From positions 22,773-86,772 of the forward strand of contig DAIPWT010000009.1 in assembly GCA_036783645.1 (NCBI GenBank): DNA of 64,000 nucleotides, written 5' to 3'. Origin of the DNA: UBA4732 sp002404095 (lineage in GTDB: Bacteria > Planctomycetota > Planctomycetia > Gemmatales > Gemmataceae). The first letter of the stretch is position 1, and the number at the start of each line of letters is the position of its first letter. Below are positions 8,902 through 16,505 of the stretch, piece by piece. Under the pieces are notes generated by a model. It searched no databases. It was not told the DNA's origin and saw only the letters and a program-made list of their open reading frames with translations. The position numbers and the translations under genes are program-made.

Positions 8902-9126
8902 ATGGCAAAGCGGCCCAGGCATCCGGATAAAGACATTGAGGCGGCGGTGAAGTACGCCGAGGCCAACGGCTGGATTTGGACCCCTTCCGGCGGCCACGCC
9001 TGGGGCGTCTTGTGGTGTCCGCTCGGGCAGCGAGGAGGTTGCCGTTTCGGAGTCTGGTCCACGCCTCGCAATCCCTATAGCCACGCCAGGTTTATCCGGC
9101 GGCAGGTGGATCGCTGTCCGCACTAA
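8902..9126 (+). CDS. HicA-like small protein (putative toxin)
   Basis: A 74-residue basic protein (MAKRPRHPDKDIEAAVKYAE, then NGWIWTPSGGHAWGVLWCP). The order helix, GW, SGGH and a following strand matches HicA mRNA interferases, whose catalytic histidine sits in a G-S/G-H motif; here it is extended by a cysteine-containing strand (CPLGQRGGCRFGVWSTPRNP). The ATG at 8902 is preceded by GAAGGAG (8886-8892), ruling out the longer frame from 8785. It is followed after 17 bases by a partner gene. RNase activity is inferred from the motif. Confidence 0.75.
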   Translation: MAKRPRHPDKDIEAAVKYAEANGWIWTPSGGHAWGVLWCPLGQRGGCRFGVWSTPRNPYSHARFIRRQVDRCPH

Positions 9127-9143
9127 ACATTGGAGGAGTGAAC

Positions 9144-9398
9144 ATGGCGAAGCAGGAATACGAGTTCACCCTACTTCTGTCGGGTGTGCGCGAATTGACG
9201 CGCGAAGTACTCGACGCCCTGTACGAGGCGGGCTGCGACGACGCCCTGATTGGAGTGCGCGACGGCACGGTCTATGCGGAGTTTTGCCGTGAAGGCGCCT
9301 CGTTTCAAGAGGCCATGCTTTCGGCCGTGAGGGACGTGGAAACGGCTGGCGTAGGCGCCAAAGTCGAACAAGTCGAGCCGGATGAACTGGTTACATAA
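9144..9398 (+). CDS. partner of HicA-like protein (putative antitoxin)
   Basis: An acidic 84-residue protein (MAKQEYEFTLLLSGVRELTR, then GCDDALIGVRDGTVYAEF and ASFQEAMLSAVRDVE). The alternating strand and helix pattern could be a small ferredoxin-like fold, as in the partner domain of HicB, but the DNA-binding domain typical of full HicB is missing. GGAGGA at 9132-9137 supports ATG 9144 over the GTG at 9138. Seventeen bases separate it from the HicA-like gene, and the toxin-first order is the usual one for hicAB. Confidence 0.7.
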   Translation: MAKQEYEFTLLLSGVRELTREVLDALYEAGCDDALIGVRDGTVYAEFCREGASFQEAMLSAVRDVETAGVGAKVEQVEPDELVT

Positions 9399-9514
9399 TG
9401 TCAAGAATAGTCCGAAAATAAAGTGCGGAATGGAAAAGATCGCCATGCGTCCCCATCCTCTGATACCATGTTAGAGGAACTCAACCAGGCTCCGGCCGCG
9501 CGAGGAGCAAACCG

Positions 9515-9724
9515 ATGGCGACCATTACCGCCGTCTACGAGAACGGGATGTTTCGGCCCACAGGGCCGGTCGATTTGCCAGAAGGAGCGACCGTGCATGT
9601 CGTAGCGGCTCCGGTTCGCACGGAACAAGACGAAGCCAGACGACGAGTGTTCGAGATTCTGTCGCAGTCCTACGATACGGGCGACCCCGAAGCCGCCGCC
9701 CGCCACGACGAACATCAGCCATGA
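9515..9724 (+). CDS. DUF104/AF2212-like antitoxin
   Basis: A 69-residue protein beginning MATITAVYENGMFRPTGPVD and continuing LPEGATVHV, the signature of the DUF104 (AF2212-like) antitoxins that pair with PIN-domain RNases. GAGGAG at 9502-9507 is a good ribosome site. Its stop overlaps the ATG of the following PIN gene by four bases (ATGA), the usual coupling. Because that toxin is destroyed (next entry), the antitoxin is now an orphan. Confidence 0.85.
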   Translation: MATITAVYENGMFRPTGPVDLPEGATVHVVAAPVRTEQDEARRRVFEILSQSYDTGDPEAAARHDEHQP

Positions 9725-10102
9725 GGACGGTTTTTCTCGATACGGTCGGCCTGATCGCGCTTTGGAACCGCTCCGACCCCTAGGTATCTACACAAGATAG
9801 ACGGCCGCGATTTAGCCCCGGAGGGGCGGCGGTTAATAGCCAGGCGTGTAAACGCCTGGAAGGAGGCGGCGTCCCCTGATGAATCCAGCCCCGGAGGGGC
9901 GGCGGTAAGGGTCCGGCTCGGGACCGTCGCCCCTCCGGGGCTAAATAAAGCAACGCCAGGCGCCCGCATCCAGGCGTTTACACGCCTGGCTATTAACCGC
10001 CGCCCCTCCGGGGCTAATACAACGCGCCGCGAGATTGTACTGACCGAAGTTTTTACCAACGACCGTCATTTCGCGGCCGCCGGGTTCACGCCGCTGTTTT
10101 AA
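9721..10102 (+). pseudogene. PIN-domain (VapC-like) toxin, interior replaced by a palindrome
   Basis: The first 20 codons (MRTVFLDTVGLIALWNRSDP) are a normal PIN N-terminus with the first catalytic aspartate, then a TAG at 9781. At 10034-10102 the end of the same kind of protein reappears (IVLTEVFTNDRHFAAAGFTP, then LF and stop). The roughly 90 residues between are missing and about 250 bases of nested palindrome stand in their place. The three other catalytic acids of a PIN nuclease are lost except possibly the Asp of NDRHF, so no toxin can be made. Confidence 0.85.
9782..10017. repeat. nested palindromic element inside the PIN gene
   Basis: A 48-base arm at 9812-9859 (TTAGCCCCGGAGGGGCGGCG at its start) is perfectly inverted at 9970-10017. 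Within the loop a second hairpin (9887-9942) repeats the same AGCCCCGGAGGGGCGGCGGT motif, and each outer arm also ends in its own short palindrome (CCAGGCGTGTAAACGCCTGG). Thirty bases to the left, AGGTATCTACACAA matches the terminal repeat of the element at 57905-58104. No open reading frame, hence non-autonomous. Confidence 0.85.
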
Positions 10103-10354
10103 TCACCAGCGGCGCGAGGGTTGCCTCGTTGACCCCAAGGTCTACGCGGGACTCTATTTTATCTAGCGTCGGCGTTAGCGGGCACGCTTTGTTAGCGACT
10201 CTCGTCGGCGGGCCATCGCGTCAGTGCTTGGAGGAAATCCACGGCGGCTGACTGCCAGCGGCCGAGGCGGAATTCGGCCCTGCAACGGCGGCATATAGCG
10301 GGGCGTCGGCCGGGACTGATTCGGCTTTTCTTTACTGGCCCGGCATCCCTTCCA

Positions 10355-11689
10355 GTGATAGAATTCGCGCAATATCTTCATTCCGTCAACTTCGAGGGCG
10401 CAGGTGTGCCAGAAAAACGCTTCACGGTTCTTTCGCTGTTCTCTGGCGGGATGGGTCTCGACATCGGACTCGAACAGACCGGCCGGTTCGAGCATCTGGC
10501 GTGCGTTGAGAAGATTCCGGCTTTCTGCGAGACGATCCGGCGTAACCGGGATGCTGGACTTGTCGGCGATCGGAATCTCCGCGTTTACGAAAGGGATATT
10601 GCAGAACTTGATCCATTTGCGGTTATGGCTGAACTCGGTGTGAAACCGTGCTCCGTTGATCTTATCGCGGGCGGCCCGCCGTGTCAGGCGTTTAGCGTTT
10701 TCGGCAAACGACGAGGGCTGGCTGACAGGCGCGGCGAGCTCCTTCTGGAATATCTGCGCTTCGTGGAGGCCTTTCGACCGCGTACCTTTCTCATGGAAAA
10801 CGTGCGCGGCCTGCTTTCGATGACCACCGCGGAGGATCAGCACAAAGGTGCTCTGTTTGAGATGGTCCAGGACCGGTTCGACCACCTCGGTTACCGAACC
10901 GATTGCTTCGTTGTTAATTCAGTGAATTACGGCGCGCCGCAAATACGCGAACGAATGATTGTCATCGGCAATCGCTACAATTTGTCGGCCGATTTTACAC
11001 GCCCGACCCACAGCGATCACCCCGAAGAAAACCTTCCCGTGTTCGCCACGCTCGGAGACGCCATCCACGGTAAGGCGGACCCGGACCCGACCCTTATGCA
11101 CTTCAGCGAGCGAAAGCAGAAATATCTGGCGATGGTCCCGCCCGGTGGGAACTGGCGCTCACTCCCACTACCCATCCAGAAGGAGTCCATGGGAAAGAGC
11201 TTCTTTCTCAAGGGCGGAAGGTCGGCGCACTGGCGCAAATTGTCGTTCGAGTTTCCCTGCCCGACCATAATGACCATGCCCAACCACGCTGGGACCAGCA
11301 TGTGTCATCCGGAACTGCTCCGCCCGCTCACGGTCGGCGAGTGCGCACTCGTTCAGGGCTTCCCACCGGAATGGGCCTTCGTTGGTACGCCAGGGGAAAA
11401 GTACCAGCAGGTGGGAAACGCGGTCCCCATCGTGTTGGGCCGCCTTGGGGGCGGTTCCGTTATCGACCTACTGGAACAAATCATCTCGATCCAAAATCCC
11501 GCGCCGGGACCGATCCTGCCTAACCGTGTCTTACACTTGCGACCGCATGTGCGGACACGATGTTGGTGGAAGGACGGCCAGATTATCGATGGCCTGCCTT
11601 ACTCGCAACGCCCGGGGCGAAAAAAAACTCGCATGGAGGGGCCGTCCCTTTTCGATTGGATTCCGCCCTCGACCGAAGGGGAGTTGTAA
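10355..11689 (+). CDS. DNA (cytosine-5-)-methyltransferase of a type II R-M system
   Basis: A 444-residue enzyme that would methylate cytosine C5 in a short DNA target using S-adenosylmethionine. Motif I is VLSLFSGGMGLDIGLEQTG, motif IV GGPPCQAFSVFGKR with catalytic Cys110, motif VI ENVRG, motif VIII QIRERMIVIGN, motif IX ECALVQGFP and motif X QQVGNAVP. The target-recognition region between VIII and IX (about residues 205-300) should fix specificity, which I cannot read. Start is GTG 10355; a GTG at 10405 is possible. The stop overlaps the ATG of the endonuclease gene (TAATG), so the pair is coupled. Confidence 0.95.
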   Translation: MIEFAQYLHSVNFEGAGVPEKRFTVLSLFSGGMGLDIGLEQTGRFEHLACVEKIPAFCETIRRNRDAGLVGDRNLRVYERDIAELDPFAVMAELGVKPCSVDLIAGGPPCQAFSVFGKRRGLADRRGELLLEYLRFVEAFRPRTFLMENVRGLLSMTTAEDQHKGALFEMVQDRFDHLGYRTDCFVVNSVNYGAPQIRERMIVIGNRYNLSADFTRPTHSDHPEENLPVFATLGDAIHGKADPDPTLMHFSERKQKYLAMVPPGGNWRSLPLPIQKESMGKSFFLKGGRSAHWRKLSFEFPCPTIMTMPNHAGTSMCHPELLRPLTVGECALVQGFPPEWAFVGTPGEKYQQVGNAVPIVLGRLGGGSVIDLLEQIISIQNPAPGPILPNRVLHLRPHVRTRCWWKDGQIIDGLPYSQRPGRKKTRMEGPSLFDWIPPSTEGEL

Positions 11690-12543
11690 TGGTGGCTCAC
11701 ACCGAATGCGTTGCGGGAACTGCGAAAGAAACGAGCCTGTTTCTCGGGCGTCGCCTTCGTAAATTGCGCACGCAAATAGGCGGCGTACTGAACGTCAACC
11801 CTTTTCTAATGCGCGCTCTGAAAGACTTCCATCAGATCACAGACCAGTTGTCCCTCGCACAGTTTCTACTAACCTCGCATCTCGGCGGCGGTCACGCCAC
11901 AGGTTTCGGCAAGATGATTGATGAGAAAGTATTGCCCCATGTATTTCAGACGAAGCGGCTTGACTCGACTTGCCGGGACGTATCCCCGTACAACAAAGAA
12001 ATCTTCGATGACATTGATCATCTTGTCACGAAGAGCGACGGTGTTTACCTTTTGTCCCTGAAGGCCGGAGCCTGGTCCATTCAACTCGGTCAGGCAATGG
12101 GTTTGTATCGTCACTTTCTGGCGTTAGGCGAGCAAGGGCTTCAGTCGCGCGGAATCGTCGTGGGCGTTTTCTACGGGCATAAGGGATTGCTGACAGATAA
12201 ATATCGCGTCGTCAAAGGAGAAAATATACGACACCAGTCGGAGATGCGGAAACTTGATTACGTCGAGGTCAAGGCGGGGGCCGCTTTCTGGTCGTGGTTG
12301 AACGACGACGAGAAAGCCACTCAAGAATGGATCCTCGAAGGGATCGCTAAAGGCGCCGACGAATTCATGGCCAATACGCCAGATATGAAGGAGGTGGCAG
12401 GGGGCGCCGCTCATCGGCTGGTTCTGGAGTTGAGAGAGAAATACGGTCTTTCCGCCGCCGGCGCGATCGATTGGCTCTTCCTTCTTCACGCCGTCAACGA
12501 CGACAAGGGAGAACAACTCGGAGCAGAGGCCGTCGAGCCTTAG
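11689..12543 (+). CDS. type II restriction endonuclease (PmeII/TdeIII-like)
   Basis: A 284-residue protein whose ATG overlaps the methyltransferase stop, with GAAGGGGAG (11675-11683) as ribosome site. The block NVNPFLMRALKDFHQITDQL, then FDDIDHLVTKSDGVYLLSLKAG resembles the PmeII/TdeIII-type endonucleases; D-x(n)-SLK suggests a PD-(D/E)xK active site with Ser in place of the usual acidic residue. It should cut unmethylated DNA at the site protected by its partner. The family assignment rests on memory of motif order and on pairing with a C5 methylase, so the specificity is open. Its 3' end abuts the truncated kinase on the other strand. Confidence 0.8.
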   Translation: MVAHTECVAGTAKETSLFLGRRLRKLRTQIGGVLNVNPFLMRALKDFHQITDQLSLAQFLLTSHLGGGHATGFGKMIDEKVLPHVFQTKRLDSTCRDVSPYNKEIFDDIDHLVTKSDGVYLLSLKAGAWSIQLGQAMGLYRHFLALGEQGLQSRGIVVGVFYGHKGLLTDKYRVVKGENIRHQSEMRKLDYVEVKAGAAFWSWLNDDEKATQEWILEGIAKGADEFMANTPDMKEVAGGAAHRLVLELREKYGLSAAGAIDWLFLLHAVNDDKGEQLGAEAVEP

Positions 12544-13399
12544 CCACAATCCTAGAGTGCTTGGTTGATGCGAAGCCACATGGCGCCAAATCTAAACTTG
12601 TCCCTTTACCGCTTCCTTCCGCTTCCTCGCGCTCCTTTTCGCCGCGCGCCTGTTCCGGCGCCATGTATTCCGGCGTACCCACGCCCTGCGACTGTGAAGC
12701 CTCGCCCGCTCCGCCCATCCGCTTGGCCAAACCGAAGTCGGCGACGTGCGGCTCACCGGACGCATCCAGCAGGATGTTGCCCGGCTTCAGGTCGCGGTGC
12801 AGCAATTGCCGTTGATGGGCATAATGTACCGCCCGCGCCGCCGTCGCCGTCAGCTTGGCCGCCGCCTTCGCATCGTTGTGGTATCGCTCAAGGCGCCCAG
12901 ACAGGCTGCCGCCTTCGACCAACTTCATGGTGAAGAAATGCAAGCCGCCGTGTTCGCCGACTTCGTAGACCGGCACAATATGCGGATGGTCCAGACGCGC
13001 CGCCTCGTCGGCTTCTTGGCGAAAGCGGCGCACGTCATCCGCATCGGCCAACTCGCCGGAGCGGATCACCTTGAGGGCGACCATACGCTCGGGCGCCAGT
13101 TGTCTGGCTCTGTAGACGACGCCCATACCGCCGTGGCCGATTTCCTCCAGCAGTTCGTAGCCGCCGAAGCGGCGCGGCAGGCGCCCGGCAGCGGCGTTGT
13201 CCGACGCACCGGAAGTCGGCGTGTACGCCGTCGCATGAGGGTCGGCGGGCGCGTCGGAGTAGCGCGTGCCGGCCGCGTCGTCGGTGGAAACAGGGATTGC
13301 CGGCGCGCCGGCGTAGCGCGTCGCCGCCGGATCGGAAGGCGTTGCGCCGTAGTTGGTGGCGTCGTGGTCGCCCTGTCGGCCATCGTTGTGGGGGGACAT
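12494..13399 (-). pseudogene. serine/threonine protein kinase, truncated after the APE motif
   Basis: The 301-residue frame begins with a disordered Ala/Thr/Asp-rich leader, then a Hanks-type kinase domain: glycine loop IGHGGMGVVYRA, VALKVI lysine, HRDLKPGNILLD catalytic loop, DFGLAKR and GTPEYMAPEQA. It stops there: the C-lobe after subdomain VIII (including the DVWSLG aspartate and all downstream sensor repeats) is absent. From about 12645 onward the frame runs through unrelated, Lys/Glu-rich sequence and antisense through the end of the restriction gene. AAGGGAGG precedes the ATG. Without the C-lobe an active kinase is unlikely; the missing half was probably lost when the R-M genes arrived. 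Confidence 0.75.
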
Positions 13400-13834
13400 G
13401 GGGGCGCCTCCCTTGCATTCGATCCGTGGGAAACCGCCTTTAGATTACCGCTAGGCGTCGCCGCAGGCCAGAAAAATTATTAGTCCGCGCATACTACGCT
13501 GACCGGCCTGAAACTGGAGTGCTACGTCGTGGACAAGGGGGCCAATCTGGCGCTATTTGGCCTGGCGCCGCCGGAGTTGGCCGTCGAGATTACGACGAAG
13601 TGCGGCCAACGCTTTACGCTGGACCTGGGCCGAACCGAGGGTTGCCCGTGTTGTTCTTGCCGGCAATCAGGTTCACGCGCTCCAGCTGCGTGAGCGCCAG
13701 TCCCGAGAAGCACCGAAAGTTCCTGACGGCGAAGCTCTGGAACATGACCTACCTCTTAATGGTGTTCGGCCCATTCCTTGGTCTTAATATCGCAAGCGTT
13801 CGGGAAGCACAAGAGGCTGGCGTTCAGCGCAACT
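13400..13834. other. 435-base spacer with a possible gene remnant
   Basis: The stretch 13484-13693 on the plus strand reads as a plausible protein piece without a start (LTGLKLECYVVDKGANLALF, then GLAPPELAVEITTKCGQRFT and LDLGRTEGC) and ends at a TGA. I do not recognise it. It may be the leftover of a gene broken together with the kinase. The region near 13400 must contain the promoter of the kinase fragment. Nothing else is seen. Confidence 0.3.
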
Positions 13835-14794
13835 CTACGGCGGAGGGAGCACGTCAGTTGAGCCGTCCTTCGTCGGCGGCAACGGCTTTTTCATTTCGAT
13901 GATCCAGGAAACGGCGAAGCCGATGACGCCAACGACTATGCTGCCAAGCACGAAGGTAAAGCGAATAGGCCCACTTGATGGGCCGATGAGGAATTCAAGC
14001 CCGCCCAGAATGACCAACATGGCAAACACTACCCGGAGCCGTAGAAGGCTCGGTGATACGTTCGGGTTCCTCGATTTGAGCAGACGGTAACAGAGGGGGC
14101 CGAAAATGCCGCCGATCAGCCCGAACATCAGAAGGCGAGAAAAATCAAAGCCTCGCGTCGGGGCGTCGGCGGCGAGGCCGGACTGGTAGCCGTAGCCTGG
14201 CTCGAAGACAAAAGAATCCAGAACAAAATCGAAATCGACCTTGGAGCGGTCTACGTCGGCGGCGGCGGCCCAGAAATTTAACTGGGCCACGCCAACCTTT
14301 CCGGGAAATAGGCATATCTTGCCATGCACCTTGCCTGTATCGCTAATGTTCACGGTCTGCTCGATCTCGAAGAAAATCATGTTTCTCCGAGCATCGATCA
14401 CAGCGTCGAACATCTTTGAGTCGCTGGAAATACCTTTCCGATCGTTCGCTTTCTCTGCCGCAGCCTTTATGGATTTATAACCGTCCGCCGTTTCGCCGAG
14501 CGTCGGCATTCGGCAAATTTGGCGGTTAATGAGGATATAAGGGTAGTCCCCTTCCGGCTTATCGCTTCGTTGGAACCAAGCCTGATATTTCTCCAGCGGC
14601 TCTCCCGTCTGGCGGGCCAATGCCTCAGCCGCCCGGTCTGCGACGCCAGGCGGCAGACGCCGCCAACTTTCAGGGAGCTTGATCGAAAAATGAAGTTCCG
14701 GGTCGCTGTACTGTACGCCTTCGCCGTGGGCAAGGACCGTGACGGAAAAGAGAACCATGAGGGAGATGCGGAATTTCATTGACTGGCTTTTCAT
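13835..14794 (-). CDS. secreted/membrane hypothetical protein with three C-terminal TM segments
   Basis: A 319-residue protein: an N-terminal Sec signal (FRISLMVLFSVTVLAHG), an extracytoplasmic domain of about 185 residues starting YSDPELHFSIKLPESWRRLP, which looks like the PsbP/DcrB-type fold found in many exported proteins, then three hydrophobic segments (LLMFGLIGGIFGPLCYRLL, VVFAMLVILGGLEFLIGP, FTFVLGSIVVGVIGFAVSWI) and a short Pro-rich tail. Function unknown. Start 14794 or the in-frame ATG at 14779; neither has a clear ribosome site. Monocistronic. Confidence 0.8.
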   Translation of the reverse strand: MKSQSMKFRISLMVLFSVTVLAHGEGVQYSDPELHFSIKLPESWRRLPPGVADRAAEALARQTGEPLEKYQAWFQRSDKPEGDYPYILINRQICRMPTLGETADGYKSIKAAAEKANDRKGISSDSKMFDAVIDARRNMIFFEIEQTVNISDTGKVHGKICLFPGKVGVAQLNFWAAAADVDRSKVDFDFVLDSFVFEPGYGYQSGLAADAPTRGFDFSRLLMFGLIGGIFGPLCYRLLKSRNPNVSPSLLRLRVVFAMLVILGGLEFLIGPSSGPIRFTFVLGSIVVGVIGFAVSWIIEMKKPLPPTKDGSTDVLPPP

Positions 14795-14893
14795 ATCGAC
14801 CAGACATTCTGGGAGCCATCGACCATTGCCGGCTTCAACAGAAATAAACGGCGTCAGATCAATTTAAGATGAAAGCAATCTGAAAAAGCTGTT

Positions 14894-15205
14894 TCAAGAC
14901 AGCGCCACGCAGGCATTCGGCTTCTCCGTGAAGAAGCGGTGCAAGACGCGAGCGACGTTCTTTGCCGTGGACAGGGGCAACCACTTGCCGTCTTCCGCTT
15001 CGTATTCCACTTCCGGTTCCCCGGCCAGCTCAAACCGGAGTCCCTTGGCGAACGCCTCCAGAGCCTTTACGCCCCCAGGTGAGCTGGCCACGAATCGCTC
15101 GCCGTAACGAATAGGTTGCCTGTGACTCAGCAAGGGATTGTAAGCCGCCAGGCTCCGCCCGTCAACGCACCCCGCCGCGCTTTGCCGGCGGTTATCGGCG
15201 CTCAT
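14894..15205 (-). CDS. small hypothetical protein, doubtful
   Basis: A 103-codon frame whose C-terminal 65 residues (VKALEAFAKGLRFELAGEPE, then DGKWLPLSTAKNVARVLHRF) have normal protein composition, whereas the first 35 look non-coding. Either a short gene started internally (for instance GTG near 15090) or the end of a broken gene. No family recognised. It reads away from the divergent RepA-like ATPase gene. Confidence 0.35.
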   Translation of the reverse strand: MSADNRRQSAAGCVDGRSLAAYNPLLSHRQPIRYGERFVASSPGGVKALEAFAKGLRFELAGEPEVEYEAEDGKWLPLSTAKNVARVLHRFFTEKPNACVALS

Positions 15206-15301
15206 CCCCAGCTATTCCCCCTCCATCTCACCTGCCCACACGCCCGCTCCGCAGGGTACACTCGATGTCCGCGCTCAGTCCCCGCAGCTTCAAGGTGCAT
15301 C

Positions 15302-16369
15302 ATGTCCAAGCGTCCCTCCACCGCCGCCCGCGTACGGCCGATGAGCGAAGTCGAGGCCCGGCCGGTCGAATGGCTGTGGCCGGGCTGGATTCCGTTGGGC
15401 AAGGTGACTGTACTCGACGGCGATCCCGGTCTGGGTAAATCGACCCTTCTTTTCGACCTCGCCGCCCGCGTCAGCCGCGACGGCGTGATGCCCGACGGGG
15501 CGGTCGGGCCGGTCGGCGCGTCGCTCATCCTGTCGGCCGAGGACGGCGAGGCGGACACCATCAAGCCGCGCTTGGCCGCGGCCGGCGGCGATATGACGCG
15601 GCTGTTCACGCTCTCGGCCGTGCGCGGCGACGACGGCGAGGAGCGGACGCCGGAGATACCGCGCGACCTGCCGGTGATCGAGGCGGCCGTGGCCGAGCGC
15701 GGCGCCCGGCTGCTCGTCATCGACCCGCTCATGGCGTATCTGACCGGCGTGGACGCCAGCCGCGACCAGGACGTGCGGCGGGCGTTGTTCCAGCTGGCCC
15801 GGCTGGCGGAACGGCGGGGCTGCGCGGTGGTCTGCCTACGGCACCTAAACAAGACCAACGGCGACAAGGCGATCTACCGCGGCGGCGGCAGCATCGGCAT
15901 CATCGGCGCCGCGCGGGCGGGCCTGCTCGTGGCCGCCGACCCCGACGACCCGCAAAGACGCTTATTGGCCGTGACCAAGTGCAATCTGGCGTTGCCGTCG
16001 CGGCCCTTGCGGTTCGCCCTGGCGCCGCGCGACGGCGTCTGCCGGGTGGAATGGCTGGGCGAAGCGGACTTCGAGGCGGACGAATTGGTGCGGCGAATGT
16101 CGTCGGCGGAGCGGGCCGAGCGCGAGGAGGTGCGCGGCATGTTGGTCGAAGCGATGGGCTTCCTGCGCGACCTCTTGGCCACGGGGCCGAAGCCGAGGTC
16201 GATGTGCTACCTCACCGGCGAGGCGGCCGGCTATTCGCGGCGAACGCTGGAGCGAGCGGTACGGACGCTCGGTTTGACGACGGCTTTCGGCGACCGCCAC
16301 GCGGCTGGTGAAGCGACCTACGGCTTGCCGACGCCGGGCGGTGCGGAACTTGGCGGGTTGGCGGGTTGA
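15302..16369 (+). CDS. RepA-like AAA/RecA-fold ATPase
   Basis: A 355-residue cytoplasmic ATPase with Walker A GDPGLGKST (40-48), a Walker B strand ending RLLVIDPLMAY and the conserved LRHLNKT block, matching the hexameric RepA/RecA-like AAA_25 proteins encoded on plasmids, prophages and integrated elements. A winged-helix-like tail (SMCYLTGEAAGYSRRTLERA, then VRTLG) precedes a Gly/Leu-rich end. Such proteins usually work with primases in element replication, so it may mark an integrated element; no primase gene is nearby. ATG 15302 is supported by AAGGTG upstream; codons between 15116 and 15302 look non-coding. Confidence 0.85.
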   Translation: MSKRPSTAARVRPMSEVEARPVEWLWPGWIPLGKVTVLDGDPGLGKSTLLFDLAARVSRDGVMPDGAVGPVGASLILSAEDGEADTIKPRLAAAGGDMTRLFTLSAVRGDDGEERTPEIPRDLPVIEAAVAERGARLLVIDPLMAYLTGVDASRDQDVRRALFQLARLAERRGCAVVCLRHLNKTNGDKAIYRGGGSIGIIGAARAGLLVAADPDDPQRRLLAVTKCNLALPSRPLRFALAPRDGVCRVEWLGEADFEADELVRRMSSAERAEREEVRGMLVEAMGFLRDLLATGPKPRSMCYLTGEAAGYSRRTLERAVRTLGLTTAFGDRHAAGEATYGLPTPGGAELGGLAG

Positions 16370-16377
16370 GCCGTAAA
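16349..16377 (+). repeat. copy 1 of a direct repeat flanking the restriction module
   Basis: CTTGGCGGGTTGGCGGG followed by TTGAGCCGTAAA spans the end of the RepA-like gene. Almost the same sequence (one short difference) occurs at 23753-23780, beyond the restriction genes and the broken DUF2442 gene. The two copies are 7.4 kb apart in the same orientation. Part of the similarity is low complexity (GGCGGGTT), so descent from an insertion event is only a possibility. Confidence 0.5.
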
Positions 16378-16505
16378 GCCTCGATATTCTCATCTTTCCT
16401 GCGTGAGTTACTAAGCTAAGGGAAGAATGTGGCAAGCGGCGGCCGTTAGGAAACGGTCTTCCGGCTTACGCGGACTTTCCGCGCAACGTAAGACGATAAA
16501 CCACC

